Shown: positions 1 to 7,081 of the stretch, one piece after another
Layout: every line of letters starts with the position of its first letter
How positions within the stretch are numbered: the first letter of the stretch is position 1
NCBI RefSeq assembly: GCF_004011805.1
Contig: NZ_RCHJ01000015.1
Coordinates: 176,381-240,380 of the forward strand
Reading direction: 5' to 3'
From: Piscinibacter defluvii
GTDB taxonomy: Bacteria > Pseudomonadota > Gammaproteobacteria > Burkholderiales > Burkholderiaceae_C
Length of the DNA: 64,000 bases
The notes under the pieces: generated by a model
The model's input: only the letters and a program-made list of their open reading frames with translations
Told to the model about the DNA's origin: nothing
Database searches by the model: none
Made by a program: the position numbers and the translations under genes

Positions 1-813
1 GCGCTCGGCCTGGCCTACGCCGTGCTGGTGATCGACAACCTGCGCGCCCTGTCGCGCGAGGGCCGCCCGCTGCGCGCCCCGCTGATCGTGCTGACGCTGG
101 TGATGGGCCTGCTGGCCGCGCTGACCGTGGTCCGCGGGGTGCACATCGCGCAGCGCGGCGTCGAGGTGATGTACCGCGGCGGCTTCGCGCAGGCCTACTA
201 CGTCTACGCCTCGCTCGCCGCGGTGCTGCTCGGGCTGAACCTGCTGTGGATGGTGTTCGTGCGGCTGCACCGCCAGCTCGCCGAGCTGGCCTCGCGCGAT
301 GCGCTGACCCGGGTGCTGAACCGCAACGGCCTGGACGAGGTGCTGGCGCGGCATTTTGCCGCCCGCAGCGTGCAGCCGCTGACGCTGCTGCAGGTCGACA
401 TCGACCACTTCAAGCGCATCAACGACGAACACGGCCACGCCGCCGGCGACGCCGCGCTGCACGCGGTGGCGCAGGCGCTTGCGCGCGCGGTGCGTGGCAG
501 CGACTTCGTCGCCCGCGTCGGCGGCGAGGAGTTCCTGGTCGGCTGCGTCGGCGGCGACGCCGGCACGGCGGCCGCGCTGGCCGAGCGGCTGCGCGACGCG
601 GTGCGCTCGCTCGCGCTGCCGACGCCGGACGGCAGGGCGCCGATGCGCTGCACGGTCAGCGTGGGCATCTCGCAGCCCTGCACCAGCCGCGCGGGCTGGG
701 ACGCCGCCTGGCGCGAGGCCGACCGCGCGCTCTACGCCGCCAAGCGCGCCGGGCGCGACCGCGTGCTCTCGGCTCAGCCCCCCGGGGCCCAGGGCGCCAG
801 CATGCCGGCGTAG
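1..813 (+). CDS. Diguanylate cyclase (GGDEF), membrane-bound, 5' end outside window
   Basis: Makes cyclic di-GMP from two GTP at the inner membrane. The reading frame is open from the window edge, so the N-terminus is missing; the first in-frame GTG is at 22. Two hydrophobic segments (about 115-180 and 190-260 nt) precede the catalytic domain. The active-site loop reads GGEEF (nt 520-534) and is preceded by an RxxD inhibitory site (RGSD) with the canonical five-residue gap, so the enzyme should be catalytically competent and product-inhibited. Its 3' end overlaps the convergent racemase gene by 40 bp. Sensor input cannot be judged because the start is cut off. Confidence 0.93.
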   Translation, partial: ALGLAYAVLVIDNLRALSREGRPLRAPLIVLTLVMGLLAALTVVRGVHIAQRGVEVMYRGGFAQAYYVYASLAAVLLGLNLLWMVFVRLHRQLAELASRDALTRVLNRNGLDEVLARHFAARSVQPLTLLQVDIDHFKRINDEHGHAAGDAALHAVAQALARAVRGSDFVARVGGEEFLVGCVGGDAGTAAALAERLRDAVRSLALPTPDGRAPMRCTVSVGISQPCTSRAGWDAAWREADRALYAAKRAGRDRVLSAQPPGAQGASMPA

Positions 814-1511
814 GGCTTGCGCAGCGGCGCGGCGTAGTCGCCGCGTTTGCTGGTGCCCAGGCCGATGCGCACCAGCGCCTCGGCGGTGGCCACCGCGGCG
901 GCCACGCCGTCGATCACCGGCACGCCGAGTTCGCCGGAGAGGCGCCGGCACAGGTCGGCCATGCCGGCGCAGCCGAGCACGATCGCGCCGCAGCCGTCCT
1001 CGGCCAACGCACGGCGGCATTCGGCCAGGATGGTGCGGTAGGCGTCGCTGGCCGGGTTCTCCAGCTCGAGCACCGCGATCTCGCAGGCGCGCACGCGCCG
1101 GCACTGGGCGCGGGCGCCGTACTTGTCGAGCAGGTGCTCGGCGATCACCACGGTGCGCTGCAGCGTCGTCACCACCGAGAAGCCGGTGGCCAGGTACCCG
1201 GCCGAACGCATCGCGGCCTCGGCGATGCCGATCACCGGGCCGCGCGCGATCTCGCGGGCCGCGTCCAGCCCCGGATCGCCGAAGCAGGCGATCACGTAGG
1301 CGTCGACGCCGTCGCGCTCGCCCTTTTTCACCTCGTCGAGCAGGCCCAGACAGGCCATCGCCTCGTCGTAGTGCCCTTCGATCGACACCGGCCCGTGCGC
1401 CGGGCTGACGGCCTCGATCTCGACCCCCGGCGACACCGCCGCGCGCGCCGCGTGCGCGATCGTCTCGGTCATCGACCAGGTGGTGTTGGGGTTGATCACC
1501 TTGATGCGCAT
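774..1511 (-). CDS. Asp/Glu/hydantoin racemase family protein
   Basis: A 245-residue cofactor-independent racemase of the hydantoin/allantoin racemase type. The two catalytic cysteines are present as CFGDPG (Cys76) and LGCAGM (Cys181), numbering that matches the catalytic pair described for hydantoin racemases. The N-terminal INPNTT motif is also typical. It would interconvert enantiomers of a 5-substituted hydantoin or a related cyclic ureide. It is transcribed away from the ABC importer gene at 1656, with 144 bp between them, and the GntR regulator at 6224 probably controls both. The true substrate is unknown: hydantoin, allantoin and amino-acid derivatives are all possible. Confidence 0.85.
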   Translation of the reverse strand: MRIKVINPNTTWSMTETIAHAARAAVSPGVEIEAVSPAHGPVSIEGHYDEAMACLGLLDEVKKGERDGVDAYVIACFGDPGLDAAREIARGPVIGIAEAAMRSAGYLATGFSVVTTLQRTVVIAEHLLDKYGARAQCRRVRACEIAVLELENPASDAYRTILAECRRALAEDGCGAIVLGCAGMADLCRRLSGELGVPVIDGVAAAVATAEALVRIGLGTSKRGDYAAPLRKPYAGMLAPWAPGG

Positions 1512-1562
1512 GAGCGGCTCCGTGAAGTTTGCCTGCGGGAAAGTACCAACTATGTCCGCAAG

Positions 1563-1591
1563 ACTCTAGGCTAGATTGTATGCAATCTCAA
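1563..1591 (-). promoter_or_regulatory. Candidate leftward promoter of the racemase gene
   Basis: On the minus strand, TTGAGA (1591-1586, five of six matches to -35) and TAGAGT (1568-1563, four of six to -10) are separated by exactly 17 bp. Transcription would start near 1556, giving a leader of about 45 nt before the racemase ATG. The spacer and part of the -35 are occupied by the palindrome at 1573-1588. No equally good rightward promoter for the ABC operon was found. Confidence 0.45.
1573..1588. promoter_or_regulatory. Candidate GntR (FCD-type) operator in the racemase/ABC divergent region
   Basis: The sequence AGATTGTATGCAATCT is an inverted repeat with perfect six-base arms around a four-base centre. 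It resembles the ATTGTATACAAT-like sites bound by many FCD-domain GntR regulators. It lies in the only divergent promoter region of this operon, whose last gene encodes such a regulator (6224-6952). Binding there would cover the candidate racemase promoter. The regulator-site pairing is inference from proximity and motif type. Confidence 0.5.
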
Positions 1592-1655
1592 GCCGTGAAT
1601 GTCAGCAAGCGAGCTCGAGAGCACACCGAACGAACCCTGAGGAAAGGACCTCCCG

Positions 1656-2846
1656 ATGAAGCAAGTTCTCCGCCCGACCCTGCTGCGCGTGGCCTTCGCC
1701 AGCAGCCTGCTGCTCGCCGGCGCGGCCCACGCGCAGGAGGTGCTGAAGATCGGCGTCAACGGCGTGATGTCCGGCGAGGCCGCCTCCTGGGGCCTGGTCA
1801 ACAAGTACTGCGCCGAGACCACGGCCGACCTCTACAACGCCAAGGGCGGCGTCGAGATCGGCGGCAAGAAGTACAAGCTCGAGATCGTCGCGCTGGACGA
1901 CAAGAACGACCCGAAGATCTCGGTGACCAACGCCGAGAAGCTCACCAGCCAGGGCATCAAGTACGTCATCGGCCCGAACATCGACACCACCGCACTGGCG
2001 GTCAAGCCGGTGATGGAGCGTGCCAAGGCGATGAACTTCCCGTACGCCTTCGCCAAGGAGCTCTACAAGGCGCCGGCCAACGCCTCGGTGCTGGGCATGG
2101 TGGCGAGCTACCAGGTCGGCCCGATCATGTACGACTACCTGAAGGGCAAGAAGGGCGTGAAGTCGATCGCCTTCCTGGCGCGCAACGAGTCGGACGCGAA
2201 GAACCAGCAGGTCGAGGGCGTCGAGGCCGCGAAGAAACTCGGCCTGTACGTGGTGGCCGCGAACGAGAGCTACGAGCCCGGCACCAAGGACTTCATGCCG
2301 GTGATGACCAAGATCATCAAGACCAAGCCCGACCACATCGTGCTCTCGGGCGTGGCGCCGGCCGATGCGCCGCTGCTGAACAAGGCGGCGCGCGACCTCG
2401 GCTTCAAGGGCACGATCTCCACCGAGACCGCGCAGGACGCGAAGATCCTCGCGCAAGTGGCCGGCGCCAAGGCGGCCGGCTTCATGAGCGTGGGCGGCGC
2501 CTCGACGCCGGAGATCCAGTCCGACGAGATGAAGGCCTTCGCCGAGGCCTACAAGAAGCGCGTCGGCGAGTGGAACGACGAGGCCGGCACCAAGGTGTAC
2601 GCGCTCGAGCTGATCCTCGCGGTGCTGAAGAAGAACCCGGCCGCGATGAACGACGTGGAGGTGTTCAAGAAGGAGATGGCGACCTTCTCGATGACCAACC
2701 CGTATGTCAAGGGTGGCACGACCAAGCTCGAGTTCACCGGCAACGCCGACTTCGGCCGGCGCAGCCAGGTGGGCGTGCCGCTGGTGGTGAACGAGTTCGA
2801 CGGCAAGGAGTTCAAGACCTTGTTCGTCGGCACCATCAAGAACTGA
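1656..2846 (+). CDS. ABC transporter substrate-binding protein, branched-chain amino acid/amide type
   Basis: Periplasmic receptor of the HAAT (Liv) family, 396 residues, the normal family length. A Sec signal peptide ends at AHA-Q (cleavage after residue 26). Mature sequence begins with the typical receptor opening LKIGVNGVMSGEAASWG. The start is fixed by a strong ribosome binding site, GAGGAAAGGA, eight bases upstream. It heads an operon with two permeases and two ATPases that follow at once, so this is a complete importer. The ligand is not evident; the adjacent hydantoin-type racemase and the absence of leucine-biosynthesis neighbours suggest an amide, ureide or aromatic amino-acid derivative rather than leucine itself. 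Confidence 0.9.
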   Translation: MKQVLRPTLLRVAFASSLLLAGAAHAQEVLKIGVNGVMSGEAASWGLVNKYCAETTADLYNAKGGVEIGGKKYKLEIVALDDKNDPKISVTNAEKLTSQGIKYVIGPNIDTTALAVKPVMERAKAMNFPYAFAKELYKAPANASVLGMVASYQVGPIMYDYLKGKKGVKSIAFLARNESDAKNQQVEGVEAAKKLGLYVVAANESYEPGTKDFMPVMTKIIKTKPDHIVLSGVAPADAPLLNKAARDLGFKGTISTETAQDAKILAQVAGAKAAGFMSVGGASTPEIQSDEMKAFAEAYKKRVGEWNDEAGTKVYALELILAVLKKNPAAMNDVEVFKKEMATFSMTNPYVKGGTTKLEFTGNADFGRRSQVGVPLVVNEFDGKEFKTLFVGTIKN

Positions 2847-2875
2847 CCGGCGACCGAACACGAAAGGCGCCAGCC

Positions 2876-3751
2876 ATGGCCCAGGTCCTGATCAACGGTG
2901 CGGTGCTGGGCTGCGTGTACGCCCTCATCGCGCTCGGCCTGACGATGGTGTTCTCGATCATGCGGGTCGTGAACTTCGCGCACGGGCAGATGTACATGCT
3001 CGGCGCCTTCGTCGTGTACTACCTCTACGGCGAGTACGGCGCGCCGTTCTTCGTCGCGCTGCCGGCCGCCGCCGCGGTGCTGGGCGTGGTGGGCGTGCTG
3101 TTCAACCGCTTCTTCTTCCAGCCCGTGCTCGCCAACGCGACGCGCGAGGAGAACTCGATGCTGATGGCGGTGGGCACCGCGCTGCTGCTCGAGAACCTCG
3201 CGCTCACTGTGTTCGGCGAGAAGCAGCGCGGCGTGCCGCCGGTGGTGGACGGCGCGTTCATCTTCGGCGACGTGGCCGAGGGCGGCGCGATCCTGACCTA
3301 CCCGAACGCGATGGTCGCGCTGCTCGCGGTGGTGGCCATCGTCGGGCTGCTCGCCTTCGTGCAGTACACCCGGCCCGGCCGCGCGCTGCGCGCGGTGGCG
3401 CAGGACAAGGAGGCTGCGCGCCTGCAGGGCGTGGACGTGAAGGCCACCACCACGCTCGGCTTCGCGATCGGCGCCGCGCTGGCGGGCCTGGCCGGCGGGC
3501 TGCTGGTGACGACCTACGGCGTCAACTCCGGCGTCGGCACCAACATCTCGACCAAGGCCTTCATCATGATCATGATCGGCGGGGCCGGGGTCACGCAGGG
3601 CGCGATCGTCGGCGGCGTGCTGCTCGGCTTCGCCGAGGCGATCGGCTACGACCTGCTGCCCGGCAGCGTGACCTACCTGCTGATCTTCGTCGCGATGATC
3701 GTGTTCCTGGTCTTCAAGCCCAACGGGCTCTACGGCAAGCCTTGGGGCTGA
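2876..3751 (+). CDS. livH: Branched-chain amino acid-type ABC permease LivH
   Basis: Inner-membrane permease of the LivH family, 291 residues, entirely hydrophobic with about eight predicted spans. The N-terminus NGAVLGCVYALIALGLTMVF and the motif VVNFAHGQMYMLGAF are family hallmarks, as is RALRAVAQDKEAARLQGVD in the cytoplasmic coupling loop. The ATG at 2876 is preceded by GAAAGG and lies 29 bp after the binding-protein stop. It pairs with the LivM protein encoded next to form the channel of the importer. Confidence 0.93.
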   Translation: MAQVLINGAVLGCVYALIALGLTMVFSIMRVVNFAHGQMYMLGAFVVYYLYGEYGAPFFVALPAAAAVLGVVGVLFNRFFFQPVLANATREENSMLMAVGTALLLENLALTVFGEKQRGVPPVVDGAFIFGDVAEGGAILTYPNAMVALLAVVAIVGLLAFVQYTRPGRALRAVAQDKEAARLQGVDVKATTTLGFAIGAALAGLAGGLLVTTYGVNSGVGTNISTKAFIMIMIGGAGVTQGAIVGGVLLGFAEAIGYDLLPGSVTYLLIFVAMIVFLVFKPNGLYGKPWG

Positions 3752-3762
3752 AGGAGGCCACC

Positions 3763-4695
3763 ATGAATCCCCTGAAGAAACGCGACCTCACCATCGCGCT
3801 CGGCTTCCTCGTCGTGCTGGCGTTCCTGCCGCTGGCGCTCGGCGGCTCGCGCTACCTGCTGTCGGTGCTGATGAACTGCGCCGGGCTGTCGCTGATCGCC
3901 TTCGGCGTGTGGATCACCTTCACGATCGGGCGCATCAACATCTGCCAGGCCGGCTTCGCGCTGATCGGTGGCTACGCGACGGCGATCCTGCTGTCGCGCT
4001 TCGGCCTGAGCTTCTGGCTCGCGCTGCCGCTGTCGGCGCTGGTCTCGGCGGCCGCGGGGGCCGTGATCGGCAGCTTCATCCTGAAGCTGCGCGGCATCTA
4101 CTTCTCGATGCTGACGATCTGCCTGACCGAGGCGATCCGCCTGGCCTTCCTCAACGGCGGCGACTTCACGCAGGGCAGCAAGGGCATCACCGGCCTGCCG
4201 CAGCCCTTCGAGGGTGATTCGCCGCTGCCGATGTACTACCTGGCCGTCGCGCTGCTGGGTGTCGGGCTGCTGGTCACCTGGCGGGTGCACTACTCGCGCC
4301 TGGGCCGCATCTTCCGCGCGATGCGCCTGAACGAGGACCTGGCCGAGAGCTTCGGCACCAACGTCTGGCGCTACCGCGTCGTCGCGTTCTCGATCGCCTG
4401 CGCGCTCGGCGGCCTGGGCGGCAGCTACTTCGCGGTGTTCACGCAGAGCGTCTACCCGCAGAGCTTCACGGTCGAGCACAGCATCTACTACATGCTGTTC
4501 TGCTTCCTCGGCGGGCTGGAGTTCGTCTCCGGCGCGATGATCGGCGCGTTCGCGCTGACCATCCTGTTCGAGCTGCTGAGCCAGTTCCAGCAGTACCAGA
4601 CCCTGATCTACGGCGTGCTGATGATCGCGGTGATCCTGCTGCTGCCCAACGGGCTGATGGCGATCCGCGCGGCCACGAAGGAGGGTCGGGCATGA
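3763..4695 (+). CDS. livM: Branched-chain amino acid-type ABC permease LivM
   Basis: Second permease subunit, 310 residues, multi-span. It has the LivM motif TFTIGRINICQAGFALIGGY and the cytoplasmic loop SRLGRIFRAMRLNEDLAESFG that contacts the ATPases. An in-frame ATG at 3742 would add seven residues, but the ATG at 3763 has a perfect AAGGAGG six bases upstream and is preferred. It starts 11 bp after the livH stop, and its stop overlaps the livG start as ATGA, so the subunits are translationally coupled. Confidence 0.92.
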   Translation: MNPLKKRDLTIALGFLVVLAFLPLALGGSRYLLSVLMNCAGLSLIAFGVWITFTIGRINICQAGFALIGGYATAILLSRFGLSFWLALPLSALVSAAAGAVIGSFILKLRGIYFSMLTICLTEAIRLAFLNGGDFTQGSKGITGLPQPFEGDSPLPMYYLAVALLGVGLLVTWRVHYSRLGRIFRAMRLNEDLAESFGTNVWRYRVVAFSIACALGGLGGSYFAVFTQSVYPQSFTVEHSIYYMLFCFLGGLEFVSGAMIGAFALTILFELLSQFQQYQTLIYGVLMIAVILLLPNGLMAIRAATKEGRA

Positions 4696-5480
4696 GTGCA
4701 CCCATCCTGGAGGCGCGCAGCATCACCAAGCGCTTCGGCGGCCTGACGGCCAACGAGGACGTCAGCCTCGTGCTTCCGGCCCCGGTGGGCCAGGTGATCT
4801 CGGTGATCGGCCCGAACGGCGCCGGCAAGAGCACCTTCTTCAAGATGCTCTCCGGCTTCCTCAGGCCCAGCAGCGGCCAGGTGCTGCTGCACGGGCAGGA
4901 CATCACCGGCATGCCGCCGCACCGCATCGCCAGGCTGGGCCTGGTGCGCACCTTCCAGGAAACCACGATCTTCCCGGACCTGACGGCGATGGAGCATGTC
5001 TCGCTGGCGCACCAGCTGCACCGCGAGGCCAGCGACCTGGAAGTGGTGCTGGGCGCACCACGCGCCAAGGGCGACGAGATCCGCCTCGGCGAAAGCGCAC
5101 GCGAGATCCTCGAGCTGATGGAACTCTCGGCCAGCGCCGACGTGGCCGCGCGGCATCTGCCGCAGGGCCTGCTGCGCCTGCTGGGCATCGCGATGGGACT
5201 GGCGGCGCGGCCGCAGGTGCTGCTGCTGGACGAGCCGTACGCCGGCCTGAACCCGGAGGAGACCAACCGCGCCGTCGCCATCACGCGCAAGATTGCCGCC
5301 TCCGGTGTCTCGGTGCTGCTGGTCGAGCACGACATGAAGGCGGTGATGGCGATCAGCGACCGCATCCACGTGCTGTACTTCGGCAGGAAGATCGCCGAGG
5401 GCACGCCCGAGGAGATCCGCAACGACCCGAAGGTGATCGAAGCCTACCTGGGCCAGGAAGACGAGGAGCTGGGGCTGTGA
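4692..5480 (+). CDS. livG: ABC ATPase LivG with a diverged signature motif
   Basis: Cytoplasmic ATPase of the importer, 262 residues. Walker A is GPNGAGKST (residues 40-48), Walker B is VLLLDEPYAGLNPEE, and the switch His follows in LLVEHDMKAVM. The C-loop, normally LSGGQ or LSYGQ, reads LPQGLLR (156-162): the Gly is kept, but Ser is replaced by Pro and Gln by Leu. I recall LP-type signatures in some Liv-like subfamilies, so this is probably a subfamily trait rather than damage. The gene overlaps livM by 4 bp (ATGA) and livF by 4 bp. Confidence 0.92.
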   Translation: MSAPILEARSITKRFGGLTANEDVSLVLPAPVGQVISVIGPNGAGKSTFFKMLSGFLRPSSGQVLLHGQDITGMPPHRIARLGLVRTFQETTIFPDLTAMEHVSLAHQLHREASDLEVVLGAPRAKGDEIRLGESAREILELMELSASADVAARHLPQGLLRLLGIAMGLAARPQVLLLDEPYAGLNPEETNRAVAITRKIAASGVSVLLVEHDMKAVMAISDRIHVLYFGRKIAEGTPEEIRNDPKVIEAYLGQEDEELGL

Positions 5481-6220
5481 GCGCCGTGAACGGAACCCCG
5501 CACCTCGAGCTGACGAAGGTCTCGCTGCGCTACGGCGAGGTGCGGGCGCTGGAGCAGGTCTCGCTGAGGGTGCAGCGCGGCCAGATCGTCGCGCTGATCG
5601 GCGCCAACGGCGCGGGCAAGTCCTCGTCGCTGCGCGCCATCACGGGCCTGCGCAAGGTGGCCGGCGGCGAGGTCAAGCTCGAAGGCCGCACGATCAACTC
5701 GAAGGACCGGCAGGAGCCGGCGCATGCCCTGGTGCGCCAGGGGGTGGCGATGGTGCCGGAAGGCCGCCACGTGTTCCCCTACATGAGCATCAAGGACAAC
5801 CTGCTGATGGGGGCCTACACGCGCAGCGACAAGGACGGCATCGCCGCCGACCTGGAGCGTGTCTGCGAACGCTTCCCGCTCCTGAAGGAACGCTTCCACC
5901 AGCAGGGCTCCAGCCTGTCGGGCGGCGAGCAGCAGATGGTGGCGATCGGCCGCGCGCTGATGGCGCGCCCGAAGCTGCTGCTGCTGGACGAGCCCTCGCT
6001 GGGCATCGCGCCGCAGGTGATCCGCCTGATCGGGCGCAGCCTGCGCGAGATCAACCAGGCCGACGGCATCACCATCGTGCTGGTGGAGCAGAACAGCCGC
6101 ATGGCGCTGGCGCTCTCCTCCTACGCCTACGTGCTGGAGACCGGGCACGTGGCGCTGGAAGGCCCGTCGCAGGAGCTGATGCACAACGACCACGTGAGGC
6201 GCCTGTACCTCGGCGGATAA
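5477..6220 (+). CDS. livF: ABC ATPase LivF
   Basis: Second ATPase of the importer, 247 residues, with a canonical set of motifs: Walker A GANGAGKSS, signature LSGGEQQMVAIGRAL, Walker B LLLLDEPSLGI and the LivF-typical EGRHVFPYMSIKDNLLMG. In contrast to its partner LivG, the signature is intact, so a heterodimer would have one regular and one atypical ATP site. It begins inside the livG stop (GTGA overlap). The GntR regulator gene begins four bases after its stop, so the two are almost certainly on one transcript. Confidence 0.94.
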   Translation: MSAVNGTPHLELTKVSLRYGEVRALEQVSLRVQRGQIVALIGANGAGKSSSLRAITGLRKVAGGEVKLEGRTINSKDRQEPAHALVRQGVAMVPEGRHVFPYMSIKDNLLMGAYTRSDKDGIAADLERVCERFPLLKERFHQQGSSLSGGEQQMVAIGRALMARPKLLLLDEPSLGIAPQVIRLIGRSLREINQADGITIVLVEQNSRMALALSSYAYVLETGHVALEGPSQELMHNDHVRRLYLGG

Positions 6221-6223
6221 TGC

Positions 6224-6952
6224 ATGCCATCCCCCGGGCCCACCGACGACGACGTGAGCGAGCTGAGCAACCAGGAGATCTACGAGCGCATCTACGCGGC
6301 GATCAGCGACCGCCGCCTGCTGCCCGGCACCAAGCTCAGCGAGGAGCGCCTTGCGCAGGCGTTCCACGCCAGCCGCACGCGCATCCGCGAGGTGCTGATG
6401 CGGCTGTCGCAGGAGCTGATCGTCGAGCTGCACATGAACCGCGGCGCCTTCGTGGCCCGGCCGAGCGAGCGCGACATGCAGCACGTGTTCGAGGTGCGGC
6501 GCGCGCTCGAGCGCGCCATCGCCGCCCAGCTGGCCACGCGCTACGCCGGCCAGGCGCTGGCGCCGATGCGCGGCCATCTGGAGGCCGAGGCGCGCGCGCG
6601 CGCGGCGGGTGACCGCGCCGAGCTGGCGCGCCTGACGGGCATCTTCCACGTGCGCCTGGCCGAGATCACCGAGAACCGGCTGTTCTCCGACAACCTGCGC
6701 CGCCTGGTCGCGCTGACCAGCCTGGTGATCGCGCAGTACGACGCGCAGGCCCACAGCGCCTGCCCCGAGCACGAACATGCCGACATCGTCGAGGCCATCG
6801 AAGCCGGCGACGCGCGCCGCGCCGAGAAGCTGATGCTGACGCACCTCGACCACGTCGAGGCCGGCATCCAGCCGCCCAGCACGCCGACGCGCGGCATCGA
6901 CTTCGAGCAGATCTTCGGCACCGCGCCGGCCAAGGGCAGCAAGGCGCGCTGA
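6224..6952 (+). CDS. GntR-family regulator with FCD domain
   Basis: A 242-residue transcription factor. A winged helix-turn-helix occupies residues 14-80 (LSEERLAQAFHASRTRIREV is the recognition region), followed by an all-helical FCD ligand domain with metal-binding histidines (HVRLAEIT and the C-terminal HLDHVE). The gene is the last of the ABC operon, three bases after livF. It is the natural candidate to bind the palindrome at 1573-1588 and repress both the importer and the divergent racemase until the transported compound or a metabolite binds. An in-frame GTG at 6254 is a possible alternative start. Confidence 0.88.
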   Translation: MPSPGPTDDDVSELSNQEIYERIYAAISDRRLLPGTKLSEERLAQAFHASRTRIREVLMRLSQELIVELHMNRGAFVARPSERDMQHVFEVRRALERAIAAQLATRYAGQALAPMRGHLEAEARARAAGDRAELARLTGIFHVRLAEITENRLFSDNLRRLVALTSLVIAQYDAQAHSACPEHEHADIVEAIEAGDARRAEKLMLTHLDHVEAGIQPPSTPTRGIDFEQIFGTAPAKGSKAR

Positions 6953-7004
6953 CACGCCGTGGGCGCCCGGGTGGCCTAGGCCAGCCCATGCATCGAACGG
7001 TGCA

Positions 7005-7027
7005 AGCCATGCGCATCAGGCATGGCT
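7005..7027. other. Perfect 8-bp hairpin upstream of the glutamate dehydrogenase gene
   Basis: Arms AGCCATGC and GCATGGCT flank a seven-base loop, 55 bp before the ATG at 7082. A second palindrome, TGGCCTAGGCCA, lies at 6972-6983. Neither is followed by a T tract, so intrinsic termination after the GntR gene is doubtful. They could be a weak terminator, an mRNA leader structure or a binding site. Confidence 0.35.
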
Positions 7028-7081
7028 GCGGCGGACGCACGGGCGTAAGCTCCGCGGACACGAAAACAACGAGGAGACACC

